A stretch of DNA of 25,829 bases from an uncultured Oscillibacter sp. GTDB lineage: Bacteria > Bacillota > Clostridia > Oscillospirales > Oscillospiraceae. The translations under genes were made by a program, and so were the position numbers. This document shows, piece after piece, positions 1-6,979 of the stretch. Below the pieces are notes generated by a model. The model was not told the origin of the DNA. It did not search any database and saw only the letters and a program-made list of their open reading frames with translations. How positions within the stretch are numbered: the stretch's first letter is position 1; each line of letters starts with the position of its first letter. The stretch lies in contig UQUC01000024.1 of NCBI GenBank assembly GCA_900544105.1, positions 1-25,829 on the forward strand, read 5' to 3'.

Positions 1-421
1 CGTCCAGACCGGCGATCTTGCCGGCGTCCTTGGTGGCCTGACGCTGGGCGTCGGTAAAGTAAGCGGGAACGGTGATGACAGCCTCGGAAACGGTCTGGCC
101 CAGATAGGCCTCAGCGTCGCTCTTGAGCTTCTGCAGGATCATGGCGCTGATCTCCTGAGGGGTGTAGGCCTTGCCGTCCACATTCACCTTGTAATCGCTG
201 CCCATTTCACGCTTGATGGAAGAAATGGTGCGTTCGGGGTTGGTGATGGCCTGACGCTTTGCCACCTGGCCCACCATACGCTCGCCGGTCTTGCTGAATG
301 CCACCACAGACGGGGTGGTGCGGTTGCCCTCGGCGTTGGGGATAACGACGGCTTCGCCGCCCTCCATGACAGCCACGCAGCTATTTGTTGTACCTAAGTC
401 AATACCGATAACCTTAGACAT
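1..421 (-). CDS. dnaK: Chaperone protein DnaK (Hsp70), N-terminal part, cut by window edge
   Basis: The first ~140 codons of DnaK, the ATP-dependent Hsp70 chaperone that works with GrpE and DnaJ in the cytoplasm. The start is the ATG at 419-421, preceded by GGAGG 8 nt upstream. The N-terminus reads MSKVIGIDLGTTNSCVAVME, which contains the phosphate-1 motif of the actin-like ATPase fold. Further in, VITVPAYFTDAQRQATKDAG is a hallmark Hsp70 stretch. The gene runs off the left edge, so the rest of the ATPase domain and the substrate-binding domain are not visible. It is the last visible gene of the hrcA-grpE-PspC cluster, 74 bp after the PspC-like gene. That gap holds only a short CCGGT/ACCGG hairpin with a GAAA loop near 480-490. 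Expression is expected to follow the CIRCE-controlled promoter at 2404-2432. Identification is secure. Confidence 0.97.
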   Translation of the reverse strand, partial: MSKVIGIDLGTTNSCVAVMEGGEAVVIPNAEGNRTTPSVVAFSKTGERMVGQVAKRQAITNPERTISSIKREMGSDYKVNVDGKAYTPQEISAMILQKLKSDAEAYLGQTVSEAVITVPAYFTDAQRQATKDAGKIAGLD

Positions 422-495
422 AATAAATTCCTCCAAATTTATCTGAATTTTTATTGATAACTATTTGCATACCCCGGTTTTCACCGGTGCTCAGA

Positions 496-687
496 TCACA
501 TACGGTCCAGCGGCGGCATAATGATCGCCGCGATCAGATACAGAATCAGTCCGCTGCCGCCCAGCAGAGTGAACAGCGCCCAGCCCAGCCGAACCCAGGT
601 GGGGTCCCAGCCGAAATACTCGGCGACACCGGCGCACACACCGGCGATCATCCCGTTCTGGGGATCACGGTACAGCTTCTTATCCAT
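496..687 (-). CDS. Small PspC-domain membrane protein
   Basis: A 63-residue protein that is essentially one PspC domain. It shows the family pattern KKLYRDPQNGMIAGVCAGVAEY followed by a W-x-W/L-W region and one hydrophobic segment at about residues 37-58 ending in PPL. The ATG is preceded by AAAAGGAG at good spacing. PspC proteins in proteobacteria sense envelope stress; small stand-alone PspC proteins in Firmicutes are mostly uncharacterised membrane proteins. The gene lies 12 bp after grpE and before dnaK on the same strand, so it is probably co-transcribed with the heat-shock genes. That position is unusual, because grpE and dnaK are normally adjacent. The domain assignment is from motif recognition and its role here is unknown. 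Confidence 0.85.
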   Translation of the reverse strand: MDKKLYRDPQNGMIAGVCAGVAEYFGWDPTWVRLGWALFTLLGGSGLILYLIAAIIMPPLDRM

Positions 688-699
688 ATAAATCTCCTT

Positions 700-1299
700 T
701 TAATTGGCCACCTGTACGATGGCGTGGCGCAGGACCTTGCCGTTCAGCTCAAAGCCCGCCTGGAACACCTGAGCCACTACGTTTTCTCCAAGGCTCTCAT
801 CCTCAATGTGCATGACGGCGTCCATCAGCTCCGGGTCAAATTCCTTGCCCTCGGCCTCGATCTCCTTGACACCCTCCTTGGCAAGCAGTTCCTTGAACTG
901 GTGGAAGATCATCTCCAATCCCTTTTTGTGGGGATCGTCCTCGCCGCCCTCGGCGGCTGCGGCCCGTTCCAGATTGTCATACACCGCCAGGAAGGTCTTG
1001 ATGGTGTCGCCCTTGGCGTCCTGATAGATGTTATCCTTTTCTTTGGTGGTGCGCTTGCGGTAGTTGTCATACTCGGCAGTGAGGCGGGTGAACTGATCCT
1101 TCACGGATTCCAGCTGCTTGGCAGCCAGCTCCATCTTCTCCACCTGCTCCCGGGTAAAGGTGATGCCCTTTTCCTTCTTTTCTTTCTTCTTGGCCTTCTT
1201 CTCCGGCTCCTGATTCTCCGGAGTCTTTTCCTGCTCCGTTTCTGCCGTTTCCGCGGTCACGGGAGCTTCCTCTAAAGGCTCTTTGGTTTCTTCGCTCAT
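700..1299 (-). CDS. grpE: GrpE, nucleotide exchange factor for DnaK
   Basis: 199 residues, the usual GrpE length. The N-terminal ~45 residues are highly charged (Glu/Lys rich), as is typical. A long coiled-coil helix follows at about residues 50-100 and includes RLTAEYDNYRKRTTKEK, the GrpE signature region. The C-terminal beta domain holds FDPELMDAVMHIEDE and the terminal GKVLRHAIVQVA motif. GrpE promotes ADP release from DnaK and acts as a dimer. The start codon overlaps the hrcA stop (ATGA), which indicates translational coupling. Regulation is by the HrcA/CIRCE promoter upstream of hrcA. Identification is secure. Confidence 0.97.
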   Translation of the reverse strand: MSEETKEPLEEAPVTAETAETEQEKTPENQEPEKKAKKKEKKEKGITFTREQVEKMELAAKQLESVKDQFTRLTAEYDNYRKRTTKEKDNIYQDAKGDTIKTFLAVYDNLERAAAAEGGEDDPHKKGLEMIFHQFKELLAKEGVKEIEAEGKEFDPELMDAVMHIEDESLGENVVAQVFQAGFELNGKVLRHAIVQVAN

Positions 1300-2351
1300 G
1301 TATCTGTATCCTCCTTCGGGGGTAATTCTTGTTTTTCCTGTTTGCCGAACAGTCTGGTCAGCCCATCGGCAAAGCCCGTCAGCCTGGCGGCCACGGTAGC
1401 GTAATCCATCCGGGTAGGACCAACCACGCCGATCAATCCCCGCATATCATCGCCAATATCGTAACTGGCCACCACCACACTGGTGTCCTTCAAGGCGTCG
1501 TTCACATTTTCCGGGCCAATCAAAATTTTAATAGGTCCCTCGTCCGGCACCGGCAGCTTTTCCTTATCGTCCGCCAGAAAGCTCATCAATTCATGGGCTT
1601 TGTCGGCGTCCCGGAACTCCGGCAGCTTCAAAAGCTGATTGGTGCCTGCCATGATGAACTCCCGATGGTTGGATTCCTCCAGAACATCCACAGCGTAATT
1701 CACTGTCTGGCTCAGCAGCAGGAACAACTGCGGGGTAATGCCCTGCGAAATAGCCATCAGCTTCTGGTTCATCTCCTTGATGGAGATTCCGGTGAAGTGT
1801 CGGTTCAAAAGCTCCACCAAAGCGGCCATCTGGTCCCGGTCCACCTTCAGCTGCATCCGCAGCAGCTGGGATTTCACCCGGTTGTCGCCCATCATCATGA
1901 CCACGATACAGCTTTTCTCATCCACCGGCAGCAGGTCAAAGCGGCTGGCGGTGATGCTGCCCTTTCCGGCAGTCGCCACATAAGTGGGGTAATTCACAAA
2001 GCTGCTGACGGCCCGGCCCGCCTGAGAGATCACCCGGTCCAACTCCTCCATTTTCATCTGGAGAGACTGGTTGATCTTCTCTGTCTCCGCCAGGGAGAGC
2101 CGCTGGCGCTCCATCAGCTCATTGACGTACAGCCGGTAGCCCTTGGGGGACGGAACCCGGCCCGCCGAGGTGTGGGGCTGTTCCAGATATCCAAGCTCTA
2201 CCAGGTCGGAAAGCTCATTGCGGATGGTGGCAGAAGAAACGCTGCCGCCCATTTCCGCGGCAATGGCTTTGGAGCCTACCGGTTCGGCGGTGCGGATATA
2301 ATCCTCAACCACTACTTTCAATATTTGCTTTTTCCGGTCTGTCAAGTCCAC
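1296..2351 (-). CDS. hrcA: Heat-inducible transcription repressor HrcA
   Basis: About 351 residues. The N-terminal winged-helix domain (about residues 1-75) contains DYIRTAEPVGSKAIAAEMG and SSATIRNELSDLVELGYLEQ, classic HrcA segments, followed by PHTSAGRVPSPKGYR. The middle and C-terminal regions match the GAF-like domain, ending with IGVVGPTRMDYATVAARL. HrcA represses class I heat-shock genes by binding CIRCE. I place the start at the GTG at 2349-2351, because GAGGTG lies six bases upstream of it. A GTG at 2358-2360 in the same frame would add three residues but would lie inside that SD. It is the first gene of the operon, about 20 bp downstream of the CIRCE element, so it is autoregulated. 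Confidence 0.96.
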   Translation of the reverse strand: MDLTDRKKQILKVVVEDYIRTAEPVGSKAIAAEMGGSVSSATIRNELSDLVELGYLEQPHTSAGRVPSPKGYRLYVNELMERQRLSLAETEKINQSLQMKMEELDRVISQAGRAVSSFVNYPTYVATAGKGSITASRFDLLPVDEKSCIVVMMMGDNRVKSQLLRMQLKVDRDQMAALVELLNRHFTGISIKEMNQKLMAISQGITPQLFLLLSQTVNYAVDVLEESNHREFIMAGTNQLLKLPEFRDADKAHELMSFLADDKEKLPVPDEGPIKILIGPENVNDALKDTSVVVASYDIGDDMRGLIGVVGPTRMDYATVAARLTGFADGLTRLFGKQEKQELPPKEDTDT

Positions 2352-2372
2352 AAAAAGCACCTCAAATCATGT

Positions 2373-2399
2373 TTAGCACTCTTTCTCCTTGAGTGCTAA
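2373..2399 (-). promoter_or_regulatory. CIRCE operator (HrcA binding site)
   Basis: A perfect match to the CIRCE consensus: TTAGCACTC, nine bases, GAGTGCTAA. It sits between the sigma-A promoter and the hrcA start, immediately downstream of the -10 box, where bound HrcA would block initiation. Seen directly in the sequence. Confidence 0.98.
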
Positions 2400-2403
2400 A
2401 CGC

Positions 2404-2432
2404 AGTTTACCACCCCTGCTATCTAAAGTCAA
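2404..2432 (-). promoter_or_regulatory. Sigma-A promoter of the hrcA heat-shock operon
   Basis: -35 TTGACT (2427-2432) and -10 TAAACT (2404-2409) with a 17-base spacer on the minus strand. The transcription start would fall at the edge of the CIRCE element, as in other class I heat-shock operons. Confidence 0.85.
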
Positions 2433-2507
2433 TGGGGGCAGGTAAACAATTTGTGAACAAAGGGAAAGCAAATCGTAAACTCCGGTTTTTTCCGTCGCTT
2501 TTCCCGC

Positions 2508-2537
2508 AAAAAGCGCCCCGGCTTCGGCCGGGGCGCT
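2508..2537 (-). terminator. Intrinsic terminator downstream of folT
   Basis: An 11-bp GC-rich perfect stem (arms 2512-2522 and 2527-2537) with a four-base loop, followed on the minus strand by TTTTT. It lies between folT and the hrcA promoter and would stop minus-strand transcription before the heat-shock operon. Confidence 0.85.
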
Positions 2538-2615
2538 GGGACGAAGGTTCTCTGCGACGGAAAGGAAAGATATGCGGGAAACCCAAGAAGGGTGTCCCGC
2601 ACCATTGAAATCAAA

Positions 2616-2647
2616 TATTTTCAGAACTTTTACAAGTTCTGAAAATA
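2616..2647 (-). repeat. 14-bp perfect inverted repeat after folT
   Basis: Arms 2616-2629 and 2634-2647 pair perfectly around a TTAC loop. The stem core is TTTTCAGAACTT/AAGTTCTGAAAA, so it is AT-rich at its base. On the minus strand it is followed by TTTGATTTC. It may be an additional, weaker terminator or an mRNA 3'-end stabiliser. Confidence 0.6.
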
Positions 2648-2652
2648 AGGGA

Positions 2653-2682
2653 AGCGGAGCAAAAAAACTTTTTCGCTCCGCT
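2653..2682 (-). repeat. Hairpin just downstream of the folT stop
   Basis: 8-bp GC-rich arms (2653-2660 and 2675-2682, AGCGGAGC/GCTCCGCT) enclose an A-run and a T-run that can pair further. It is the first of three successive hairpins after the folT stop codon. No clean U-tract follows on the minus strand, so a terminator function is uncertain. Confidence 0.5.
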
Positions 2683-2704
2683 GAAACGCGATCTCCCTTG
2701 CCGC

Positions 2705-3271
2705 TCACTCCACCAATCGCATTTTCACAAGAACCGGACGAAGGGTGGTGAACAGGGTGTAGAGCAAAATCGTCTGGAAGGGCAGACAGATCAGGTTTTT
2801 AATGGCGCTGCCGCTGGCGGTGACGTACCATACCTTGCCGCTGAGAATAGCCATCCAGAGGGCGCCCAGGGTCACATTCTGGATATTGGTCAGCAATTTC
2901 GCCCAAAAAACTCTACCAACTGTAATTTTCGACTTATAGAAAAACAGCGAGTATAAAAAAACGCCCAGCATGGTGGTCAGGGTATAGCCCGGAAAGAAGG
3001 GATAGCCGCCGCCACCGGTGATGAAAAAGCTCAGCAGGTCCTCCGCCACGGCGAACACAACGCCCAGCACAGGGCCGCAGACCCAGGCGCATACCGCCCG
3101 GGCCAGGAAGCCCCAGGTGATTTTGGCGCCGCCCCACAGGGGCACCGATGGAATGGCGGCCAGCGCCATACACAGTGCGATACACAGCGCTGCGAAGGTC
3201 AGCTTCCGGACGTCTTTCATCTCATTGGCAGCTGTGCGCCAATAGCCGACGGAAAAGGGATGGGGATACAT
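2705..3271 (-). CDS. folT: Folate ECF transporter S component (FolT-like)
   Basis: A hydrophobic 188-residue membrane protein with about five or six predicted TM segments. The order of motifs fits folate-family ECF S components: RKLTFAALCIALCMAL early, then a FLARAV...CGPVLGVVFAVAEDLL segment, GGYPFFPGYTLTTMLGVFLY, LWMAILSGK, and a late IKNLICLPFQTILLY. S components bind the vitamin and pair with a shared EcfT/EcfA energising module, not found here. The start is the ATG at 3269-3271, preceded by AAGGAGGA; an in-frame upstream extension lacks an SD and lies in the riboswitch leader. A THF riboswitch upstream independently supports a folate role. It is probably monocistronic, ending in the hairpins at 2508-2682. 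Confidence 0.88.
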   Translation of the reverse strand: MYPHPFSVGYWRTAANEMKDVRKLTFAALCIALCMALAAIPSVPLWGGAKITWGFLARAVCAWVCGPVLGVVFAVAEDLLSFFITGGGGYPFFPGYTLTTMLGVFLYSLFFYKSKITVGRVFWAKLLTNIQNVTLGALWMAILSGKVWYVTASGSAIKNLICLPFQTILLYTLFTTLRPVLVKMRLVE

Positions 3272-3279
3272 AAAAAATT

Positions 3280-3315
3280 CCTCCTTCTGTGGGCAGTTAC
3301 GCCGCACAGAGGAGG
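3280..3315 (-). promoter_or_regulatory. SD-sequestering hairpin, expression platform of the THF riboswitch
   Basis: On the minus strand CCTCCTCTGTG (3305-3315) pairs with CACAGAAGGAGG (3280-3291), leaving one bulge. The right arm contains the folT ribosome binding site, so pairing would hide it. This fits translational control by the aptamer immediately upstream. Pairing is seen in the sequence; the switching role is inferred. Confidence 0.7.
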
Positions 3316-3348
3316 CCGGGCAGGCACCGCCCGCCGGTTCCGGTATGC

Positions 3349-3459
3349 GGCAGCGGGATGCGAAGCACACACTGCGGAAATCTCCTTTCGTCCGGCGGAC
3401 AACTCCCCGTTCCTCCGGCACTGTGGCCTGTTGGCCGACACGCGTGCTTCTACTCTGCC
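3349..3459 (-). ncRNA. THF (tetrahydrofolate) riboswitch aptamer
   Basis: Read on the minus strand, the element starts with GGCAGAGTAG and ends with GCATCCCGCTGCC; the outer GGCAG/CTGCC forms P1. Conserved THF-aptamer blocks appear in order: GAGTAG, then CAGTGCCGG, then GGGGAGTTG, then CCGGACGAAAGG, then the GCATCC segment before P1 closes. A segment with GGCC/GGCC pairing near 3424-3437 enlarges one stem compared with compact versions. The folT gene follows. The family was recognised from memory of its consensus, and a covariance-model scan would settle it. Confidence 0.88.
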
Positions 3460-3472
3460 TCTATTTGGTAGT

Positions 3473-3501
3473 ATTTTACTATGCCTTTCCCGAAAATGCA
3501 A
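3473..3501 (-). promoter_or_regulatory. Promoter of the THF riboswitch-folT unit
   Basis: -35 TTGCAT (3496-3501) and -10 TAAAAT (3473-3478), 17-base spacer, minus strand. The predicted start is a few bases before the riboswitch P1 stem. Confidence 0.8.
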
Positions 3502-3566
3502 GGCCATCTCCTTACCGGCTTTGATTTTTTCGGGGATCTCTTCCGTCCGAAAACAGTTTCATGCAG

Positions 3567-3607
3567 AAAGAGCAGGAACTCCGGCATAGCCGAGGTTCCT
3601 GCTCTTT
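3567..3607 (-). terminator. Strong hairpin, probable terminator of the small-ORF unit
   Basis: A perfect 13-bp stem (3567-3579 with 3595-3607) and an inner CGGC/GCCG stem. On the minus strand it is followed by TTTC-type bases and on the plus strand by CTTTTAT, so it could work in either direction. It separates the small-ORF unit from the folT promoter. Confidence 0.65.
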
Positions 3608-3688
3608 TATCTGTCAAACATCGCTTTGCGTTTCATTGTCTTGACAGAGTCGAATGGGGCCACCCATCGGTTTGATATAATTCTTATA

Positions 3689-3787
3689 TCACTGAATCGG
3701 CCGAAACAGCATGGCCTGCTCCATCATGGCAAACCAGCGTTCATCCGCACGATCACGGTGTTTTTTGAAGAGTGTGCGCAGAATCAT
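3689..3787 (-). CDS. Candidate 32-residue small protein, unknown function
   Basis: A short ORF starting at the ATG at 3785-3787 with AAGGAG nine bases upstream. The product begins MILRTLFKKHRDRADERW and ends in FRPIQ. It has a basic N-terminal third (KKHRDR) and a hydrophobic, methionine-rich second half (FAMMEQAMLF), so it could form an amphipathic helix. I do not recognise a family. It has its own upstream promoter candidates (TTGTGG-17-TATAAT at 3903-3931, and TTGCGT-16-TAAAAT at 3826-3853) and a hairpin terminator downstream at 3567-3607. The leader also has a GCACAAA/TTTGTGC hairpin at 3873-3900. It could be a small protein gene, a dual-function small RNA, or a leader remnant. Coding status is not proven. 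Confidence 0.5.
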   Translation of the reverse strand: MILRTLFKKHRDRADERWFAMMEQAMLFRPIQ

Positions 3788-3902
3788 GACAGTCATCTCC
3801 TTCAGTAATCGTTTAACTGCCTTTTATTTTACTGCTTTTTCTTCAAAACGCAATCTTAAAATTCCACAAATCGCACAAATAGCATACGCTGTTTTTGTGC
3901 AT

Positions 3903-3931
3903 ATTATACTACATCGTTTTAGTTGCCACAA
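3903..3931 (-). promoter_or_regulatory. Strong promoter overlapping the end of the DUF1667 gene
   Basis: -35 TTGTGG (3926-3931) and a perfect -10 TATAAT (3903-3908) with a 17-base spacer on the minus strand. It covers the stop codon of the DUF1667 gene and points toward the 32-codon ORF at 3689-3787. Transcription would begin near 3896. Confidence 0.7.
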
Positions 3932-4253
3932 TATTCACATCTGTACCCAGAATATCAGCCGCCAATACATCTCCCACATGCACCGGTGCATCGGCTGTGA
4001 TGGTGTTGAGCAGTGCCATGCAGTCGAATATTTTCTCTTTAGCCAAAGGACGATCTGTTTTCACCGGCAAGCGCGGCAGGTCTGCCCCTTGGATCCGGAC
4101 AGTGGAGGTCACCGTGCGAACCGGGTGCTGCAATTCGTTTCTTCCGTACTCCGCACCTCTAGGACAGCTGTTGCCGGTAACAGCGAAGCCCTTTTCCTCA
4201 TCCACCCTAAGGTGGCAGCCCTTAGGACAGGTAATGCATATCAGTTCAGTCAT
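3909..4253 (-). CDS. DUF1667 cysteine-rich protein of the glycerol-3-phosphate oxidation module
   Basis: 114 residues. The N-terminus holds a cysteine cluster, CITCPKGCHL, then NSCPRGAEYGRNEL and PVRTVTSTVRI, the DUF1667 pattern; the cysteines could bind a metal or iron-sulfur cluster. The rest is a small alpha/beta region ending VNIVATKTM. Its start codon overlaps the stop of the preceding oxidoreductase (ATGA), so it is translationally coupled. In clostridia this family commonly follows two FAD-dependent oxidoreductases like those here. A role as an electron-transfer subunit replacing GlpC is an inference. The domain call is strong and the biochemical role is not established. Confidence 0.85.
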   Translation of the reverse strand: MTELICITCPKGCHLRVDEEKGFAVTGNSCPRGAEYGRNELQHPVRTVTSTVRIQGADLPRLPVKTDRPLAKEKIFDCMALLNTITADAPVHVGDVLAADILGTDVNIVATKTM

Positions 4254-5512
4254 GCCGGATCCTCCTCCACGCTCACCGTAATGCTGCCTTGCGCATTCTC
4301 CAGCAGCTTACGAGGCAGCTTGATATTCTCCATCTCGCCAGGGGCTAGCCGTTCGCGTCGGAACGATGCAAGACAGGTCCCCGCCTCATCGGTCACTGTG
4401 ATACGGCTCTTGCCGCATACGGCCCGTACACGGAAGAATACATCCACCGTCTGAAAATCTGCGGCCATATGGATGCGCTGCGGAACCGTGTAGCTTACCA
4501 CAGGACCGTTTTTCAGTTCCATTATCTGACTGGAGGACGGCGTCGTACCGGCGCATAGCGCCGCAGCAGCCTGACCCGCCCGGGCCGACTCAGCAGTTAC
4601 AAAGTCTACCAAATCGTGAACATGCAGTACATTACCGCAGGCAAACACGCCGGGAATGGAGGTTTCCATGTTTTCATATACCACAGGGCCATTGGTGCGG
4701 GGGTCCATCTGCACGCCGGCACTGCGGCTAAGTTCGTTTTCCGGGATCAAGCCAACCGACAGCAGCACGGTATCGCAGTCAAGGATCATCTCCGTGCCGG
4801 GTATGGGGCGACGGTCCGGTCCTACCTCGGAGATAACCACCCGTTCTACGCGGTCTTTGCCCTGAATGTCACTGATGGTGTGGGAGAGATACAGGGGAAT
4901 ATTGAAATCATGCAGGCACTGGACAATATTGCGGGTCAGGCCTCCGGAATACGGCATGACCTCCACGCAGGCCAAAACTTTGGCTCCTTCCAAACTCATA
5001 CGGCGAGCCATGATCAGGCCAATGTCACCGGAACCGAGGATGACCACCCGGCGGCCTACCAGGTATCCTTCCATGTTCAGATAGCGCTGCGCCGTGCCAG
5101 CAGTGAATACGCCTGCGGGTCGGGTACCGGGAATTGCGATAGCGCCCCGGGTACGCTCACGGCAGCCCATGGTCAGGACGACCGCCTTGGCTTCTAGGAC
5201 CTCATAGCCGCCGCTGGGAGAAACGATATGCACATGCTTTTCAGGCGTAACTTCCAGCGCCATGGCTTCCAGGCGAATATCTACGCCTGTGGAGTGGATC
5301 TTTTCAATAAACCGTCCGGCATACTCGGGGCCGGTGAGTTCTTCCTTAAAATAGTGAAGGCCAAAGCCATTGTGGATACACTGGTTCAAAATGCCGCCCA
5401 GTTCACGGTCCCGCTCTACAATGCAGATGGAGCGGCAGCCTGCCTCCCAGGCAGCATTCGCAGCAGACAGCCCCGCAGGACCGCCGCCGATCACAACAAG
5501 ATCATACTTCAC
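4250..5512 (-). CDS. FAD/NAD-dependent oxidoreductase, second subunit of the glp-type dehydrogenase module
   Basis: 420 residues with the pyridine nucleotide-disulfide oxidoreductase fold. The N-terminal FAD site is VVIGGGPAGLSAANAAWEAG at about residues 5-24. A second Rossmann motif, VVILGSGDIGLIMARR, lies at about 156-171. The C-terminal FAD-binding segment GVFACGNVLHVHDLVDFVT is near 288. A cysteine lies in GGILNQCIHNGFGLHYF, typical of this subfamily. A C-terminal beta region follows residue ~330. Start and stop overlap both neighbours by ATGA. It probably passes electrons from the GlpA-like subunit to an acceptor. The exact partner and acceptor cannot be read from sequence. Confidence 0.88.
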   Translation of the reverse strand: MKYDLVVIGGGPAGLSAANAAWEAGCRSICIVERDRELGGILNQCIHNGFGLHYFKEELTGPEYAGRFIEKIHSTGVDIRLEAMALEVTPEKHVHIVSPSGGYEVLEAKAVVLTMGCRERTRGAIAIPGTRPAGVFTAGTAQRYLNMEGYLVGRRVVILGSGDIGLIMARRMSLEGAKVLACVEVMPYSGGLTRNIVQCLHDFNIPLYLSHTISDIQGKDRVERVVISEVGPDRRPIPGTEMILDCDTVLLSVGLIPENELSRSAGVQMDPRTNGPVVYENMETSIPGVFACGNVLHVHDLVDFVTAESARAGQAAAALCAGTTPSSSQIMELKNGPVVSYTVPQRIHMAADFQTVDVFFRVRAVCGKSRITVTDEAGTCLASFRRERLAPGEMENIKLPRKLLENAQGSITVSVEEDPA

Positions 5513-6951
5513 TTTCCGCTACCTCCTTTGGTTTCTTCCATCAAAAGCCAGGTCGCGCTGCCGTCCTGCACGATCTCCATGGGATCTTTCCCAAGTTCGT
5601 CCGCGAGGATCTTCAGCACGCGGGGGCCGCAGAAACCGCCTTGACACCGCCCCATGCCCGCTCCGGTCCGGCGCTTCACACCGTCGATGGAACAGGGGGG
5701 GATCGGCGAATGAATCGCGGCGATAATTTCTCCCTCAGTGATGGTTTCGCACCGGCAGATTATCCGGCCATAGCGGGGATCCTTCCGTACCAATTCTGCT
5801 TTTTCACTATCAGAAAGCTTCCGGAAACGTATTTGCGTACGCTTGCCGCTCCACACGGTTTTCTTTTCGGCTGCAAGCCCCATTTCTTTCAGCTTTTCCA
5901 ACGCATAGTCCGCAATGGCGGGAGCGGCGGACAGGCCCGGAGACTTGATGCCGCACACATACAGCATCCGGGGAGAATTCTTTGCGGGACGGATAATAAA
6001 ATCCTCCTCACTGGTTACTGCCCGCACGCCGGAAAAGTTGCGGATGGATTGGCGCAGATCTACGGAGGGCACGCTCTTGCGGCCGAAAGCAGCTACCTGA
6101 TCCAGACCGCTCTGGGTAGTAGCCCGGTCATCACCATCTTCTACAGGCTCGGCATTAGGACCCACAATCAAATTTCCGTGCACAGTGGGGGCTACCAGAA
6201 CGCCCTTACCCAAAACGCTGGGGCACTGAAAGATTACATGGTTGACCAGATCGCCGCTGGACTTATCCAGCAAATAGTACTCTCCGCGTGAGTGTTTAGG
6301 CATCCATTCGCTCTCTCCGACCATGGCGCTGATTTCATGGCCATGAACACCTGCGCAGTTGACCAGATAGCGGCTCTCGTAATTTCCCGAGGCCGTGTGA
6401 ACCACATAGTGATCGCCCAGATCCTCCACACCGGCAACGGCGCTGCCACGCTTCAGCTCCGCGCCGTTGCGCACAGCCGTTTCAGCCGCAGCAAGGCACA
6501 GTCCCCATGGATCGACAATGGCAGCAGTCGGAGCCAGCAGTGCACCACGCACCGTTTCCGCCAGAGCCGGCTCCATGGTCCGGGCCTCCTCACCGCTGAG
6601 CAGCCGCAGCTCTTTCACACCGTTCTTTATGCCGCGGTCATACAGTGTTTTCAACGTGGCGGTCTCCTCCGCAGAGAATGCCAGCACCATGGAACCGCAG
6701 CGGCGGTATTCCACATCCAGTTCCCGGCAAAGTTTCTCCATCTGCTCGGAACCCTGTACATTCAGCTTTGCCATCAGTGTACCGGGTTCCGGATCGTAAC
6801 CCGCGTGTACGATCGCGCTATTGGCCTTGGTAGTGCCCATAGCGACATCGTTTTCCCGTTCCAGAATCAAGATCCGCAGATCATTCTGTGAGAGTTTGCG
6901 GGCCAGCAACGCGCCGATAACGCCGCAGCCAATAATAGTCACATCAAACAT
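5509..6951 (-). CDS. GlpA/GlpO-like FAD-dependent glycerol-3-phosphate dehydrogenase with BFD-like [2Fe-2S] domain
   Basis: 480 residues. It opens with a dinucleotide-binding motif, VTIIGCGVIGALLARKL, and carries a DAO-type FAD oxidoreductase domain to about residue 370. The C-terminal ~100 residues are a BFD-like iron-sulfur domain: RIICRCETITEGEI, then GMGRCQGGFCGPRVL, giving the C-x-C ... C-x4-C ligand pattern. This architecture is that of GlpA-type anaerobic glycerol-3-phosphate dehydrogenases, which yield DHAP. The leader carries a GlpP-type terminator and glpP lies directly upstream, which supports glycerol-3-phosphate as substrate. It heads the three-gene overlapping operon. Other 2-hydroxyacid substrates cannot be excluded from the fold alone. 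Confidence 0.88.
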   Translation of the reverse strand: MFDVTIIGCGVIGALLARKLSQNDLRILILERENDVAMGTTKANSAIVHAGYDPEPGTLMAKLNVQGSEQMEKLCRELDVEYRRCGSMVLAFSAEETATLKTLYDRGIKNGVKELRLLSGEEARTMEPALAETVRGALLAPTAAIVDPWGLCLAAAETAVRNGAELKRGSAVAGVEDLGDHYVVHTASGNYESRYLVNCAGVHGHEISAMVGESEWMPKHSRGEYYLLDKSSGDLVNHVIFQCPSVLGKGVLVAPTVHGNLIVGPNAEPVEDGDDRATTQSGLDQVAAFGRKSVPSVDLRQSIRNFSGVRAVTSEEDFIIRPAKNSPRMLYVCGIKSPGLSAAPAIADYALEKLKEMGLAAEKKTVWSGKRTQIRFRKLSDSEKAELVRKDPRYGRIICRCETITEGEIIAAIHSPIPPCSIDGVKRRTGAGMGRCQGGFCGPRVLKILADELGKDPMEIVQDGSATWLLMEETKGGSGK

Positions 6952-6979
6952 TGGAACACACTTCCTTCCCTGCTGATTT

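Noticed and set aside
1329..2399. Plus-strand open frame of 356 codons opposite hrcA
   Set aside because: His/Gln/Leu-rich shadow of hrcA; it also runs through the CIRCE operator.
2373..2708. Minus-strand 111-codon frame between folT and hrcA
   Set aside because: Runs through the folT stop, three hairpins, the terminator and the hrcA promoter/CIRCE; no SD or domain.
3653..3663. AATGGGGCCAC shared with 17613-17623
   Set aside because: An 11-bp match between two intergenic regions with dissimilar flanks; too short to call a repeat without a genome-wide count.
3671..3682. TATAAT on the plus strand near a TTGACA at 3641
   Set aside because: The boxes are 29 bases apart, far from the ~17 needed for a sigma-A promoter.
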